64,000 nt of DNA from Bosea sp. BIWAKO-01. Lineage in GTDB: Bacteria > Pseudomonadota > Alphaproteobacteria > Rhizobiales > Beijerinckiaceae. The notes under the pieces were generated by a model. It did no database searches. It was given only the letters and a program-made list of their open reading frames with translations, and was not told the DNA's origin. The translations under genes and the position numbers were made by a program. The stretch lies in contig NZ_BCQA01000001.1 in NCBI RefSeq assembly GCF_001748145.1, positions 5,606,501-5,670,500 on the forward strand, given 5' to 3'. This document shows, piece by piece, positions 15,320 to 23,967 of the stretch (its first letter is position 1; the number at the start of each line of letters is the position of its first letter).

Positions 15320-16887
15320 GTGACATGATCTCCCGCACACGAGTCTTCGTGCCGATCGATGCCGCCGCGCTGTCAGTCGGCGCCGAGGGGGTCGCGCAGG
15401 CGATCCAGCGAGAAGCGGTCGAGCGCGGCATCGAGATCGAACTCGTCCGCAACGGCTCGCGCGGCCTGCTCTGGCTCGAACCCATGGTCGAGGTCGAAAC
15501 CAGCGAAGGCCGTATCGCCTACGGCCCGGTCACGGCGGCTGCCGTGGCAGGCCTGTTCGATGCCGGTTTCGCCCGCGGCGATGTGCATGCGCTACGGCTT
15601 GGCCCGACCGCCGAGCTCGATTGGATGAAGCGCCAGCAACGCCTGACATTCGAGCGCGTCGGCCTCACCGACCCGCTCTCCCTGGCGGAGTATCGCGCCC
15701 ATGGCGGCCTTGCCGGGCTGCAGGCGGCGCTTGCGCTTCAGCCGGCCGAGATCGTCGAGACGGTTCGCGCGTCCGGCCTGCGCGGCCGGGGCGGCGCCGG
15801 GTTCCCGACCGGGATCAAATGGAAGACCGTCCATGATGCCAGGGCCGACCAGAAATACATCGTCTGCAATGCCGATGAGGGCGATTCCGGCACATTCGCC
15901 GATCGTATGCTCATCGAGGGCGATCCCTTCCTCCTGATCGAAGGCATGGTGATCGCAGCCGTCGCCGTCGGCGCGACCCGTGGCTACATCTATCTGCGCT
16001 CCGAATATCCGCACGCCTATCGCGCACTCTGCCGGGCGATTCTGAAGGCCGAGAATGCAGGTTTGCTCGGCGACTCGGTTCTCGGTTCCGGACAGGCTTT
16101 CCACCTCGAGGCCCGGCTTGGCGCCGGCGCCTATATCTGCGGCGAGGAGACCTCGCTGCTTGAAAGCCTGGAGGGAAAGCGGGCTGTCGTCCGGGCCAAA
16201 CCGCCCCTGCCTGCGCTGCAGGGCCTGTTTGGCAAGCCCACAATCGTCAACAACGTGCTCTCCTTCGCCGCCGTTCCGTGGATCCTGACGCATGGTGCGC
16301 AGGCCTATGCCGATTTCGGCATGGGTCGCTCGCGCGGCACGCTGCCGGTGCAGCTCGGCGGCAATATCAGGCGCGGCGGGCTGATCGAGCTCGCCTTCGG
16401 CATCTCGCTGCGGGAAATCATCGAGGGCTTCGGCGGCGGAACGCTGAGCGGCCGGCCGATTCGAGCCGTCCAGGTGGGCGGCCCGCTCGGCGCCTATCTG
16501 ACGGAGAAGCAGCTCGATACGCCAATGGATTATGAGGCGCTGGCCGCCATGCGGGCGATGCTCGGCCATGGCGGCATCGTCGTCTTCGACGACAGGGTCG
16601 ACATGGCGAAGCAGGCGCGCTTCGCCTTCGCGTTCTGCGCCAAGGAAAGCTGCGGCAAGTGCACGCCGTGCCGGATCGGCGCGACGCGTGGCGTCGAGGT
16701 GATGGATCGCATCATCGCAGGCCACGAGCGTCCCAAGAACATCGCCGTGCTGCGCGATCTGTCGCGCCTGATGACCGACGCTTCGCTCTGCGCGATGGGC
16801 GGCCTGACCCCCATGCCGGTGCTGAGCGCCCTGGACCATTTTTCCGAGGATTTCGACCGGCCACCGCTGCCGATGGCCGCCGAATGA
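15316..16887 (+). CDS. fdsB: NAD-dependent formate dehydrogenase, beta (diaphorase) subunit
   Basis: FdsB is a 523-residue NuoF-like subunit that binds FMN, NAD and a [4Fe-4S] cluster and passes electrons from formate to NAD+. The N-terminal 110 residues are a thioredoxin-like extension. The FMN/NAD site shows RGRGGAGFPTGIKW and NADEGDSGTFADR, then ICGEETSLLESLEG. The C-terminal cluster ligands are in KESCGKCTPCRIG plus a fourth Cys in SLCAMGG. Its length agrees with FdsB of Cupriavidus and Rhodobacter. It overlaps fdsG by four bases and is followed by fdsA after ten bases. Confidence 0.97.
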   Translation: MSDMISRTRVFVPIDAAALSVGAEGVAQAIQREAVERGIEIELVRNGSRGLLWLEPMVEVETSEGRIAYGPVTAAAVAGLFDAGFARGDVHALRLGPTAELDWMKRQQRLTFERVGLTDPLSLAEYRAHGGLAGLQAALALQPAEIVETVRASGLRGRGGAGFPTGIKWKTVHDARADQKYIVCNADEGDSGTFADRMLIEGDPFLLIEGMVIAAVAVGATRGYIYLRSEYPHAYRALCRAILKAENAGLLGDSVLGSGQAFHLEARLGAGAYICGEETSLLESLEGKRAVVRAKPPLPALQGLFGKPTIVNNVLSFAAVPWILTHGAQAYADFGMGRSRGTLPVQLGGNIRRGGLIELAFGISLREIIEGFGGGTLSGRPIRAVQVGGPLGAYLTEKQLDTPMDYEALAAMRAMLGHGGIVVFDDRVDMAKQARFAFAFCAKESCGKCTPCRIGATRGVEVMDRIIAGHERPKNIAVLRDLSRLMTDASLCAMGGLTPMPVLSALDHFSEDFDRPPLPMAAE

Positions 16888-16897
16888 GGAGCGTCTG

Positions 16898-19777
16898 ATG
16901 AGCCTGATCAAGGAGATCGATTTCGGAACGCCGATCCGCGTGGCGGAGAAGCTGGTCACGCTGACGGTCGACGGGCAAAGTGTCACTGTGCCGGACGGCA
17001 CCTCCGTCATGGCCGCGGCGATGAGCCTCGGCACCAAGATCCCGAAGCTCTGCGCCACCGATACGCTCGAACCCTTCGGCTCGTGCCGACTCTGCCTCGT
17101 CGAGATCGAAGGACGGCGCGGCACCCCTGCCTCCTGCACGACGCCGGCCGAGGACGGCATGGTGGTCAAGACGCAAAGCGAGCAACTCTCGACGCTGCGC
17201 AAGGGCGTGATGGAGCTCTACATCTCCGACCACCCGCTGGACTGCCTGACCTGTTCCGCCAATGGCGACTGCGAACTGCAGGACATGGCCGGCGCTGTCG
17301 GCCTGCGCGAGGTGCGCTACGGCTATGAGGGCGAGAACCACGTCTTCGCCAAGCAGGACGGCATGGCCAACGCGCTGTTCCTCGGCAAGGACTCCTCGAA
17401 CCCCTATTTCACCTATGACCCGTCGAAATGCATTGTCTGCAACCGCTGCGTCCGCGCCTGCGAAGAGGTGCAGGGCACATTCGCGCTGACGATCACGGGG
17501 CGTGGCTTCGAGTCGCGCGTTGCGGCCGGCCCGACGGACTTCCTCGGCTCCGAATGCGTCTCCTGCGGCGCCTGTGTGCAGGCCTGCCCGACCGCGACCC
17601 TGATGGAAAATTCCGTCATCGCGATGGGCCAGCCGGAGCATTCCAAGGTCACGACCTGCGCCTATTGCGGTGTCGGCTGCTCGTTCAAGGCCGAGATGCA
17701 GGGCGACCGCGTGGTCCGGATGGTTCCCTACAAGGACGGCAAGGCGAATGAGGGACATTCCTGCGTCAAGGGCCGTTTCGCCTGGGGCTATGCGACCCAC
17801 AAGGACCGCATCACCCAGCCGATGATTCGCGAAAAGATCACCGATCCCTGGCGTGAGGTGTGCTGGGAGGAGGCGATCGGCTACGCGGCGTCCGAGTTCA
17901 AGCGAATCCAGGCCAGCTACGGCCGGGAATCGGTAGGTGCGATCACCTCGTCCCGCTGCACCAATGAAGAGGTCTTCCTCGTCCAGAAACTGGTGCGGGC
18001 CGCGTTCCGAAACAATAATGTCGACACCTGCGCCCGCGTCTGCCATTCGCCGACCGGCTACGGGCTGAAGACCACGTTCGGCACCTCCGCAGGCACCCAG
18101 GACTTCAAGTCCGTGGACAAGGCGGATGTGATCATCGTCATCGGCGCCAACCCGACCGACGGGCACCCCGTCTTCGCCTCGCGGATGAAGAAGCGCTTGC
18201 GCGAGGGCGCCAAGCTGATCGTTGCCGATCCGCGCAGGATCGACCTCGTGAGGTCGCCGCATATCCAGGCCGAGCACCATCTTCAGCTCAAGCCCGGCAC
18301 CAATGTCGCGCTGGTCAATGCGATTGCCCATGTCGTGGTCACCGAAGGGCTGATCGACGAGGACTATGTCCGCGAGCGCTGCGACCTCACCGATTTCGAG
18401 ATCTGGGCCCGCTTCATCGCCGAGGAGCGCAACTCGCCCGAGGCGAGCGAGGAGTTCACCGGCGTGCCGGCGGCCGAGGTTCGCGCCGCCGCGCGGCTCT
18501 TCGCCACCGGCGGCAATGGTGCGATCTATTACGGGCTCGGCGTCACCGAGCACAGTCAGGGCTCGACCATGGTCATGGCGATGGCGAACCTGGCGATGGC
18601 CACCGGCAATATCGGGCGCGAGGGCGTCGGCATCAATCCGCTGCGCGGCCAGAACAACGTCCAGGGCTCCTGCGACATGGGGTCTTTCCCCCATGAGTTT
18701 TCCGGCTATCGCCACGTCTCGGACGATGCGACCCGCCAGATCTTCGAGATGATGTGGGGCGTGCCGCTCGAGACCGAGCCGGGCCTGCGCATTCCCAACA
18801 TGCTCGACGAGGCGGTTGGGGGCACCTTCAAGGGGCTCTATGTCCAGGGCGAAGACATCGCGCAATCCGATCCCAACACCCAGCACGTCACGGCGGGGCT
18901 CGCTGCGATGGAATGCGTCGTCATCCAGGATCTCTTCCTGAACGAAACGGCGAAATACGCCCATGTCTTCCTGCCGGGCTCCTCCTTCCTGGAGAAGGAC
19001 GGCACCTTCACCAATGCCGAACGCCGGATCAACCGCGTCCGCCAGGTCATGGCGCCGCTCTCGGGTAAGTCGGAATGGCAGGTCACGATCGATCTCGCCA
19101 ATGCGCTCGGCTATGACATGGCCTATGCCCATCCCAGCGAGATCATGGACGAGATCGCGCGACTGACGCCGAGCTTCGCAGGGGTGAGCTATGACAAGCT
19201 CGACAAGCAGGGCTCGGTGCAATGGCCCTGCAACGAGAAAGCCCCGAACGGCACGCCGCTGATGCATGTCGACCGCTTCGTGCGCGGCAAGGGCAAATTC
19301 ATGATCACGGAATACGTGCCGACGCAGGAGCGCACCGGCCCGCGCTTCCCGCTGATCCTGACGACCGGCCGCATTCTTTCGCAGTACAATGTCGGCGCGC
19401 AGACGCGGCGGACAGAGAACACCGCCTGGCATGACGAGGATGTCCTCGAGATCCACCCGTTCGATGCGGAGAATCGCGGCATCCAGACGGGCGATCTGGT
19501 CTCCCTTGCCAGCCGCTCGGGCGATATCGCACTGCGGGCCGAGGTCTCGGAGCGCATGCAACCGGGCGTGGTCTACACGACCTTCCACCATGCCTCGACT
19601 GGCGCCAACGTGATCACCACCGATTATTCGGACTGGGCGACGAACTGTCCGGAATACAAGGTCACGGCCGTCGAGGTTCGGCGCACCAACGCCTATTCGC
19701 AATGGCAGGAGCGGAACCGGGAAGAAGACGTCTCACTCAGGCTGATCGCAGGCAGGTTGGCAGATGCCGCGGAATAA
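16898..19777 (+). CDS. fdsA: NAD-dependent formate dehydrogenase, catalytic molybdopterin alpha subunit
   Basis: FdsA is the 959-residue catalytic subunit that oxidises formate to CO2 at a bis-MGD molybdenum (or tungsten) centre. From the N-terminus it has a [2Fe-2S] domain (FGSCRLCLVEIEG), a His-Cys cluster region (DHPLDCLTCSANGDCELQ), two [4Fe-4S] ferredoxin motifs (CIVCNRCVRAC, CVSCGACVQAC), the cluster next to the pterin (CAYCGVGC), and then the molybdopterin domains. The metal ligand is a cysteine, not selenocysteine: Cys382 in CARVCHSPTGYG, with the catalytic His directly after. The C-terminal MGD-binding region includes TTGRILSQYN and TTFHHAS. AGGAGCGT precedes the ATG. The 3' end overlaps fdsC by 14 bases. 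Confidence 0.97.
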   Translation: MSLIKEIDFGTPIRVAEKLVTLTVDGQSVTVPDGTSVMAAAMSLGTKIPKLCATDTLEPFGSCRLCLVEIEGRRGTPASCTTPAEDGMVVKTQSEQLSTLRKGVMELYISDHPLDCLTCSANGDCELQDMAGAVGLREVRYGYEGENHVFAKQDGMANALFLGKDSSNPYFTYDPSKCIVCNRCVRACEEVQGTFALTITGRGFESRVAAGPTDFLGSECVSCGACVQACPTATLMENSVIAMGQPEHSKVTTCAYCGVGCSFKAEMQGDRVVRMVPYKDGKANEGHSCVKGRFAWGYATHKDRITQPMIREKITDPWREVCWEEAIGYAASEFKRIQASYGRESVGAITSSRCTNEEVFLVQKLVRAAFRNNNVDTCARVCHSPTGYGLKTTFGTSAGTQDFKSVDKADVIIVIGANPTDGHPVFASRMKKRLREGAKLIVADPRRIDLVRSPHIQAEHHLQLKPGTNVALVNAIAHVVVTEGLIDEDYVRERCDLTDFEIWARFIAEERNSPEASEEFTGVPAAEVRAAARLFATGGNGAIYYGLGVTEHSQGSTMVMAMANLAMATGNIGREGVGINPLRGQNNVQGSCDMGSFPHEFSGYRHVSDDATRQIFEMMWGVPLETEPGLRIPNMLDEAVGGTFKGLYVQGEDIAQSDPNTQHVTAGLAAMECVVIQDLFLNETAKYAHVFLPGSSFLEKDGTFTNAERRINRVRQVMAPLSGKSEWQVTIDLANALGYDMAYAHPSEIMDEIARLTPSFAGVSYDKLDKQGSVQWPCNEKAPNGTPLMHVDRFVRGKGKFMITEYVPTQERTGPRFPLILTTGRILSQYNVGAQTRRTENTAWHDEDVLEIHPFDAENRGIQTGDLVSLASRSGDIALRAEVSERMQPGVVYTTFHHASTGANVITTDYSDWATNCPEYKVTAVEVRRTNAYSQWQERNREEDVSLRLIAGRLADAAE

Positions 19778-20606
19778 TTCGCCCGCCCAGTCTCCGGCCT
19801 CCAGCGCCGTCCAGGTCGAACCATTGCGGTTCGACACAGGTCCGCAGCCGCTTGCGATCGCCGAGGTCCCGGTCGAGACGCCGGTCAATGTCGTCTACGG
19901 CACCCTGCCCTATGCGGTGATGATGGCGAGCCCGGCAGACCTGGAGGATTTCGTCGTCGGCTTCAGCCTGACCGAAGGCATCATCGCCGGGGTCGACGAG
20001 ATCCGCGAAATCCGGGTCACCCAGCAGGATGACGGCATCCTGGTCTCGGTCGAACTCGCGCCCGGTCGCTTCCGCGAACATCTCGCCCGCCGCCGCAATC
20101 TTTCGGGCCGGACGTCCTGCGGCCTGTGCGGCGTCGAAACCCTGGCCGATCTGCCGGTCGCGGAGTTGGTGTCCCGCGGCAGTTCCCCGGTCACGCCCAG
20201 CGCCATCCGCGCAGCGCTCGCGGCCCTGGAGGGCCATCAACCGCTGCATCGCCTGACGCGCGCCGTCCATGCCGCGGCCTGGTGCGACAGCAATGGAGCG
20301 ATCCTGGCTGCGCGCGAGGATGTCGGCCGCCACAACGCGCTGGACAAGCTGATCGGCGCCCGGCTTCGCGCCGGCCATCGCGCCGATGACGGCTTTGTTC
20401 TCGTCACCAGCCGCGCCTCCTTCGAGATGGTCGAGAAGGCCGCGATCTTCGGAGCCGGAACACTGGTTTCGGTTTCTGCCCCGACATCCCTGGCGATCGA
20501 GCGAGCAAAGCGCCTCGGTCTCACCCTGGTCAGCATCGCCCGCAGCGACGCGGCCATGCTTTTCGCCGGTACGCTCGCACATGAGCGGGAGGCCCATACG
20601 TCATGA
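19764..20606 (+). CDS. fdsC: FdhD-family sulfurtransferase/chaperone of formate dehydrogenase
   Basis: FdsC is a 280-residue FdhD homologue. The family binds the bis-MGD cofactor and helps its sulfuration and insertion into the catalytic subunit. The hallmark two-cysteine loop is present as TSCGLCGVE (about residues 113-121), along with AREDVGRHNALDKLIG and the C-terminal SLAIERAKRLGLTLV segment. It starts inside the last codons of fdsA (14-base overlap) and ends overlapping fdsD by four bases, so translation is coupled through the operon tail. It is not part of the final enzyme. Confidence 0.95.
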   Translation: MPRNNSPAQSPASSAVQVEPLRFDTGPQPLAIAEVPVETPVNVVYGTLPYAVMMASPADLEDFVVGFSLTEGIIAGVDEIREIRVTQQDDGILVSVELAPGRFREHLARRRNLSGRTSCGLCGVETLADLPVAELVSRGSSPVTPSAIRAALAALEGHQPLHRLTRAVHAAAWCDSNGAILAAREDVGRHNALDKLIGARLRAGHRADDGFVLVTSRASFEMVEKAAIFGAGTLVSVSAPTSLAIERAKRLGLTLVSIARSDAAMLFAGTLAHEREAHTS

Positions 20607-20878
20607 GCACGACCAGCAATACGCCCTCCTCGCATGCCGAAGCGGTGCTGGCGGGCAAAGGCGCCAAGCTCGCGCATATGGGCGGTCAGATCGCCGAGTT
20701 CTTCCAATCCTACCCGGACGAGCAGGCCGTGCCCGCGATCGCCGACCATATCAACCAGTTCTGGAGCCGGCGCATGCGCGACGACTTCATCGCAGCCTTC
20801 GCTACAAACCCATCCGGATTGCCACCGCTGCTGCGCAAGGCGCTGCCCAGGATCAAGGGCGCGCCCGCCGGACGCTGA
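20603..20878 (+). CDS. fdsD: Formate dehydrogenase delta subunit
   Basis: FdsD is a short (91-residue) protein always found at the end of fds operons and needed for active enzyme; in some species it is a tightly bound subunit. Family features are the LAHMGGQIAEFFQSYPDEQAV opening (in part), HINQFWSRRMR and the LPPLLRKALPRIK ending. It begins with an ATGA overlap with fdsC. A strong hairpin follows before the transporter gene, which may separate or attenuate the downstream message. Confidence 0.95.
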   Translation: MSTTSNTPSSHAEAVLAGKGAKLAHMGGQIAEFFQSYPDEQAVPAIADHINQFWSRRMRDDFIAAFATNPSGLPPLLRKALPRIKGAPAGR

Positions 20879-20901
20879 CATTTCTGCTGTTCACGGAATG
20901 C

Positions 20902-20928
20902 CACCGGCCCTTCGTGGGAAGGCCGGTG
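20902..20928 (+). terminator. Hairpin between fdsD and the OFA transporter gene
   Basis: CACCGGC and GCCGGTG flank an inner CTTC-GTGG-GAAG stem-loop; one extra C bulges out of a stem of about 11 pairs. No T-run follows, so it is more likely an attenuator or mRNA-stability element than a full terminator. The transporter start lies 61 bases further on. Confidence 0.45.
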
Positions 20929-20989
20929 TGGGGAGAAGTCGGCGCAGAAGCCGGCCACGACACCAACCGCTTGGGGGAGAATGACTGGG

Positions 20990-22647
20990 ATGAGCATCGC
21001 ACAAGATATAGCGCAGGTCGCACCCTCGCCCGGCCTATTAGACCGGGAACGGATCATTGCGACGGCGGGGTTCAATCGTTGGCTGTACCGCCCGCGGCGC
21101 TCTGCATCCATCTATGCATCGGCATGGCCTATGGTTTCAGCGTGTTCTGGCTGCCGCTCAGCCAGGCGATCGGCATCACCAAGCCCGTCGCCTGCGCGGC
21201 GGATGTCGGGCTGATCGGCTCGCTGTTCACGACGAGCTGCGACTGGAAGGTCGCCGATCTCGGCTGGATGTACACGCTGTTCTTCGTGCTGCTCGGCTCT
21301 TCGGCAGCGATCTGGGGCGGCTGGCTCGAACGTTCGGGCCCGAGCAAGGCAGCCTTCGTATCCGCGCTGTGCTGGTGTGGCGGACTGCTGATCTCGGCCT
21401 TGGGCGTCTACACGCACCAGCTCTGGCTGATGTGGCTGGGCTCGGGCGTGATCGGCGGCATCGGACTTGGCCTTGGCTATATCTCTCCGGTCTCGACGCT
21501 GGTGAAATGGTTCCCAGACCGGCGCGGCATGGCGACCGGCATGGCGATCATGGGTTTCGGCGGCGGCGCGATGATCGGCTCGCCGCTGGCGGATATTCTG
21601 ATGAACTATTTCAAGACGCCGACCTCCGTCGGTGTCTGGCAAACCTTCGTCGTGATGGCCGTGATCTACTTTGCCTTCATGATGGCGGGTGCCTTCGGCT
21701 ATCGCATTCCGCCGGCTGGCTGGCGCCCGGAGGGCTGGACGCCGCCGGCAACCCAGAACGCCATGATCACGTCCGGCCATGTCCATCTCAAGGATGCGCA
21801 CAAGACACGGCAGTTCTGGCTGATCTGGGCGGTGCTCTGCCTCAACGTCTCCGCCGGCATCGGCGTGCTCGGCATGGCATCGCCGATGCTGCAGGAGATT
21901 TTCGCGGGGTCGCTGATCGGCAAGCCCGAGATCGGCTTTGCCGCGCTCGATGCCGAGCAGAAGAAGCAGATCGCGACGATCGCCGCGGCCTTTGTCGGCC
22001 TGCTCTCGCTGTTCAACATCGTCGGCCGCTTCTTCTGGGCCTCGCTGTCGGACAAACTGGGGCGCAAGCTGACCTATGCCACCTTCTTCGGCCTCGGCAT
22101 GCTGCTCTACGGGCTCTCGCCCTGGGCGGCGCATGCCGGATCGCTGGCGTTGTTCGTCGCCTTCTTCTGCATCATCCTGTCGATGTATGGCGGCGGCTTC
22201 GCGACCGTTCCGGCCTATCTCGCCGACATGTTCGGAACTCAGTTCGTCGGCGCGATCCACGGGCGCCTGCTGACGGCCTGGTCCACCGCCGGCATCGTCG
22301 GCCCGGTGGTGGTGAACTATATCCGCGAGGCGCAGATCAATGCGGGCGTGCCCCGTGCGCAGGTCTACGACCGGACGATGTATATCCTGGCCGGCACGCT
22401 GGTCCTCGGCTTCATCTGCAACCTGCTCGTGCGCCCCGTCGCGACCAAGTGGTTCATGAAGGACGCGGAAGTCGCCGCCCTCCAGGCCAAGTCGGCCAAT
22501 GCCAGCGCCAGCCAGCATTACGGCTCCTTCGGCATCGGCAAGGGCGGGCTCGACGGCACGGCGCTCCTAGCCTGGGCCGTCGTCGGCATCCCGATTGCCT
22601 GGGGTGTCTGGATCACCCTGTCCAAGTCGCTGGCGCTGTTCCGCTAA
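20990..22647 (+). pseudogene. OFA-family (oxalate/formate) MFS transporter with a one-base frameshift
   Basis: The reading frame codes for a 12-helix major facilitator of the OFA family. The N-terminus (from ATG 20990, with GGGGGAG ten bases upstream) reads MSIAQDIAQ through GFNRWL. The expected continuation VPPAALCIHLCIGMAYGFSVF lies in another frame: near 21085 the DNA has CTGTACC where CTGGTACC would keep frame. From there the frame is intact to 22647 (PVSTLVKWFPDRRGMATGMAIMGFG, in part, and YGGGFATVPAYLADMFG). Only about 32 residues before the first membrane helix are affected. A TTG at 21079 in the downstream frame could start a shortened protein. Either this is a recent inactivation or a base was missed in sequencing. 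The position after fdsD suggests formate or oxalate uptake for the dehydrogenase. Confidence 0.85.
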
Positions 22648-22670
22648 CCGACAGGATTCGGACGAGACCG

Positions 22671-22700
22671 TCGAGCCCCGCGGCATGCCGCGGGGCTCGA
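22671..22700 (+). terminator. Perfect palindromic terminator after the fds/OFA unit
   Basis: A 30-base perfect palindrome (TCGAGCCCCGCGGCA followed by its exact complement) begins 23 bases after the OFA stop and is followed by TCTGTTTG. The very stable GC stem and T-rich tail fit a Rho-independent terminator closing the formate gene cluster. Confidence 0.8.
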
Positions 22701-22874
22701 TCTGTTTGGGCATGCCAGCCGAGGTAGCGGCTCTCCACCCTCCCCGCTATTCCAGCGACAATACAATGAGCTAACCGCCTCTCCTCGACAGGGCTGTGAA
22801 GGCGCGATCGCTCAAGAACCTTCCTTTCCAGGGATGCCCTGGAAGAGCTGCGTGGACAATGATCGGCCCAATCG

Positions 22875-22896
22875 GTTATATTTTTTGGAATATAAC
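22875..22896. promoter_or_regulatory. Perfect AT-rich dyad upstream of the ArsR gene
   Basis: GTTATATT-N6-AATATAAC is a perfect inverted repeat with 8-base arms, ending 31 bases before the proposed ArsR start. AT-rich dyads like this are typical autoregulatory operators of ArsR-family repressors (for example BigR/SqrR relatives). It also contains -10-like sequences, so bound repressor would block the promoter. Confidence 0.65.
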
Positions 22897-22927
22897 GAGA
22901 TTCCTGATCCCGCGATCATTAGGTGCC

Positions 22928-23272
22928 ATGCCGGAAGACAGAGCGACCTCCCTCCAGGAACGAGCCGCGACGCTGGAGGCCAAGGCCTTTCAGGCCAGCG
23001 AGCTGTTCAAGGTCTTGGCTCACAAGAACCGGCTGCAGCTGCTCTATCTGCTTGCAGAGCAGGAGCGCTCGGTCACTGAGCTCGAAACCGCCCTGTCCCT
23101 GAGCCAGGCCATGGTCTCCCAGCAGCTGACCCGCCTGCGGCTTCAGAGAATCGTGTCGACCCGCCGCGTCGGCCGGCGGATCTTCTACCGCCTGAACGAC
23201 CGAGGCGTCGGCGCCGTGATCGCAGCCACCCTCGATGCGACGGCTGCGCACTGGACGAAAGCTCACGCCTGA
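22928..23272 (+). CDS. ArsR-family winged-helix transcriptional regulator
   Basis: This is a 114-residue small winged-helix protein: FKVLAHKNRLQLLYLLAEQE, then VTELETALSLSQAMVSQQLTRLR as the recognition helix region and VSTRRVGRRIFYRL as the wing. The ATG at 22928 gives the normal ArsR length; the open frame upstream to 22796 runs through the AT-rich dyad and is not protein-like. The protein contains no cysteine, so the metal- or thiol-sensing sites of ArsR/SmtB, CadC, BigR and SqrR are absent. If it senses anything it does so another way. Its target is unknown beyond the likely self-control via the dyad. The gene is convergent with the CMD-family gene. Confidence 0.88.
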   Translation: MPEDRATSLQERAATLEAKAFQASELFKVLAHKNRLQLLYLLAEQERSVTELETALSLSQAMVSQQLTRLRLQRIVSTRRVGRRIFYRLNDRGVGAVIAATLDATAAHWTKAHA

Positions 23273-23282
23273 GCGAGGCGTG
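23264..23282. terminator. Small hairpin between convergent ArsR and CMD genes
   Basis: CACGCCT-GAGCG-AGGCGTG forms a 7-pair stem that includes the ArsR stop codon and lies 22 bases from the end of the convergent CMD gene. No T-run is present on either strand, so its role as a terminator is weakly supported. Confidence 0.3.
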
Positions 23283-23304
23283 CGCAAAGGCCCGCCTGGT
23301 CCCG

Positions 23305-23850
23305 CTACGCGCCGGACAGGGGCCGTTCCGCCATTTCCGTCGCGACCGGCCCGTCGATCGGCGTGTCGTAGGTCATCAGGATATAGCCGAGCACGGAATA
23401 GAAGCCGACGGTCGCGATCAGGTCGAAGACCGCCTTACGCCCGAATGCCTCCGCAAGCTCGGCCTCGAGATCGGCCGGCAGGCGCCGTTGATCGAAGAGC
23501 GCGTCGACGGCACGGGCGACCAGCCCGTCCTCGCCCTCCGGCATTCCGCGCATCGCGGCGATACGCGCGTCACTCATCCCCAAAACCCGGGATCGGCTGA
23601 CATGATGGGCCCATTCATAGGGCGAGCCCATCCGGTGCGCGGCGCGCAGGATCACCAGCTCCGATCGCACGGCGCCGAGCGCGCTGTCCTTCACCACATG
23701 CTGGCGTAGCGCAGCCCAGGCCTTCAGCAGCTCCGGATGATGGGCCATCGTCCGGTAGACATTGAGCGCGCCGGCGAACCCGGTGCGCATCTCGGCAATC
23801 TGGTCCGGCCAATCGGCGTCAGTGATCGGTGGGCAGGGAGAGGTCGTCAT
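23305..23850 (-). CDS. Carboxymuconolactone decarboxylase (CMD) family protein
   Basis: This 181-residue all-helical protein has the CMD pattern: an N-terminal helix region FAGALNVYRTMAHHPELLKAW, then SELVILRAAHRMGSPYEWAHHV and FDLIATVGFYSVLGYILM. AhpD-type members carry a redox C-x2-C in the EWAHH-type region, but no cysteine is there, so a peroxide-reducing role is unlikely. It is closer to decarboxylase/lactonase-like members of unknown substrate. The ATG at 23850 was chosen over an upstream start at 23943, because the added 31 residues look non-coding. It lies 117 bases downstream of the aminotransferase on the same strand and may be co-transcribed. Confidence 0.88.
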   Translation of the reverse strand: MTTSPCPPITDADWPDQIAEMRTGFAGALNVYRTMAHHPELLKAWAALRQHVVKDSALGAVRSELVILRAAHRMGSPYEWAHHVSRSRVLGMSDARIAAMRGMPEGEDGLVARAVDALFDQRRLPADLEAELAEAFGRKAVFDLIATVGFYSVLGYILMTYDTPIDGPVATEMAERPLSGA

Positions 23851-23967
23851 CGTCAATCTCGTTGCAGGCAGCGCCGGGGAATGCCGGCTCTCGAAAGCAT
23901 GGGCTGGAAAATTGGATTGCGGTTTTGGGATCGATGCAAACACGGAAAGGCTGAAGCACCGGGCCGG

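Noticed and set aside
16712..19702. A 996-codon open frame on the minus strand
   Set aside because: It is exactly antisense to fdsA, whose own frame has all cluster and cofactor motifs. Long antisense frames are common in GC-rich coding DNA.
21076..21095. Programmed ribosomal frameshifting in the OFA gene
   Set aside because: No slippery heptamer, stop codon or downstream stimulatory element is at the site; a simple base loss explains it better.
21057..22727. A 556-codon plus-strand frame across the OFA gene
   Set aside because: It is the wrong frame of the transporter, rich in Arg and without membrane helices.
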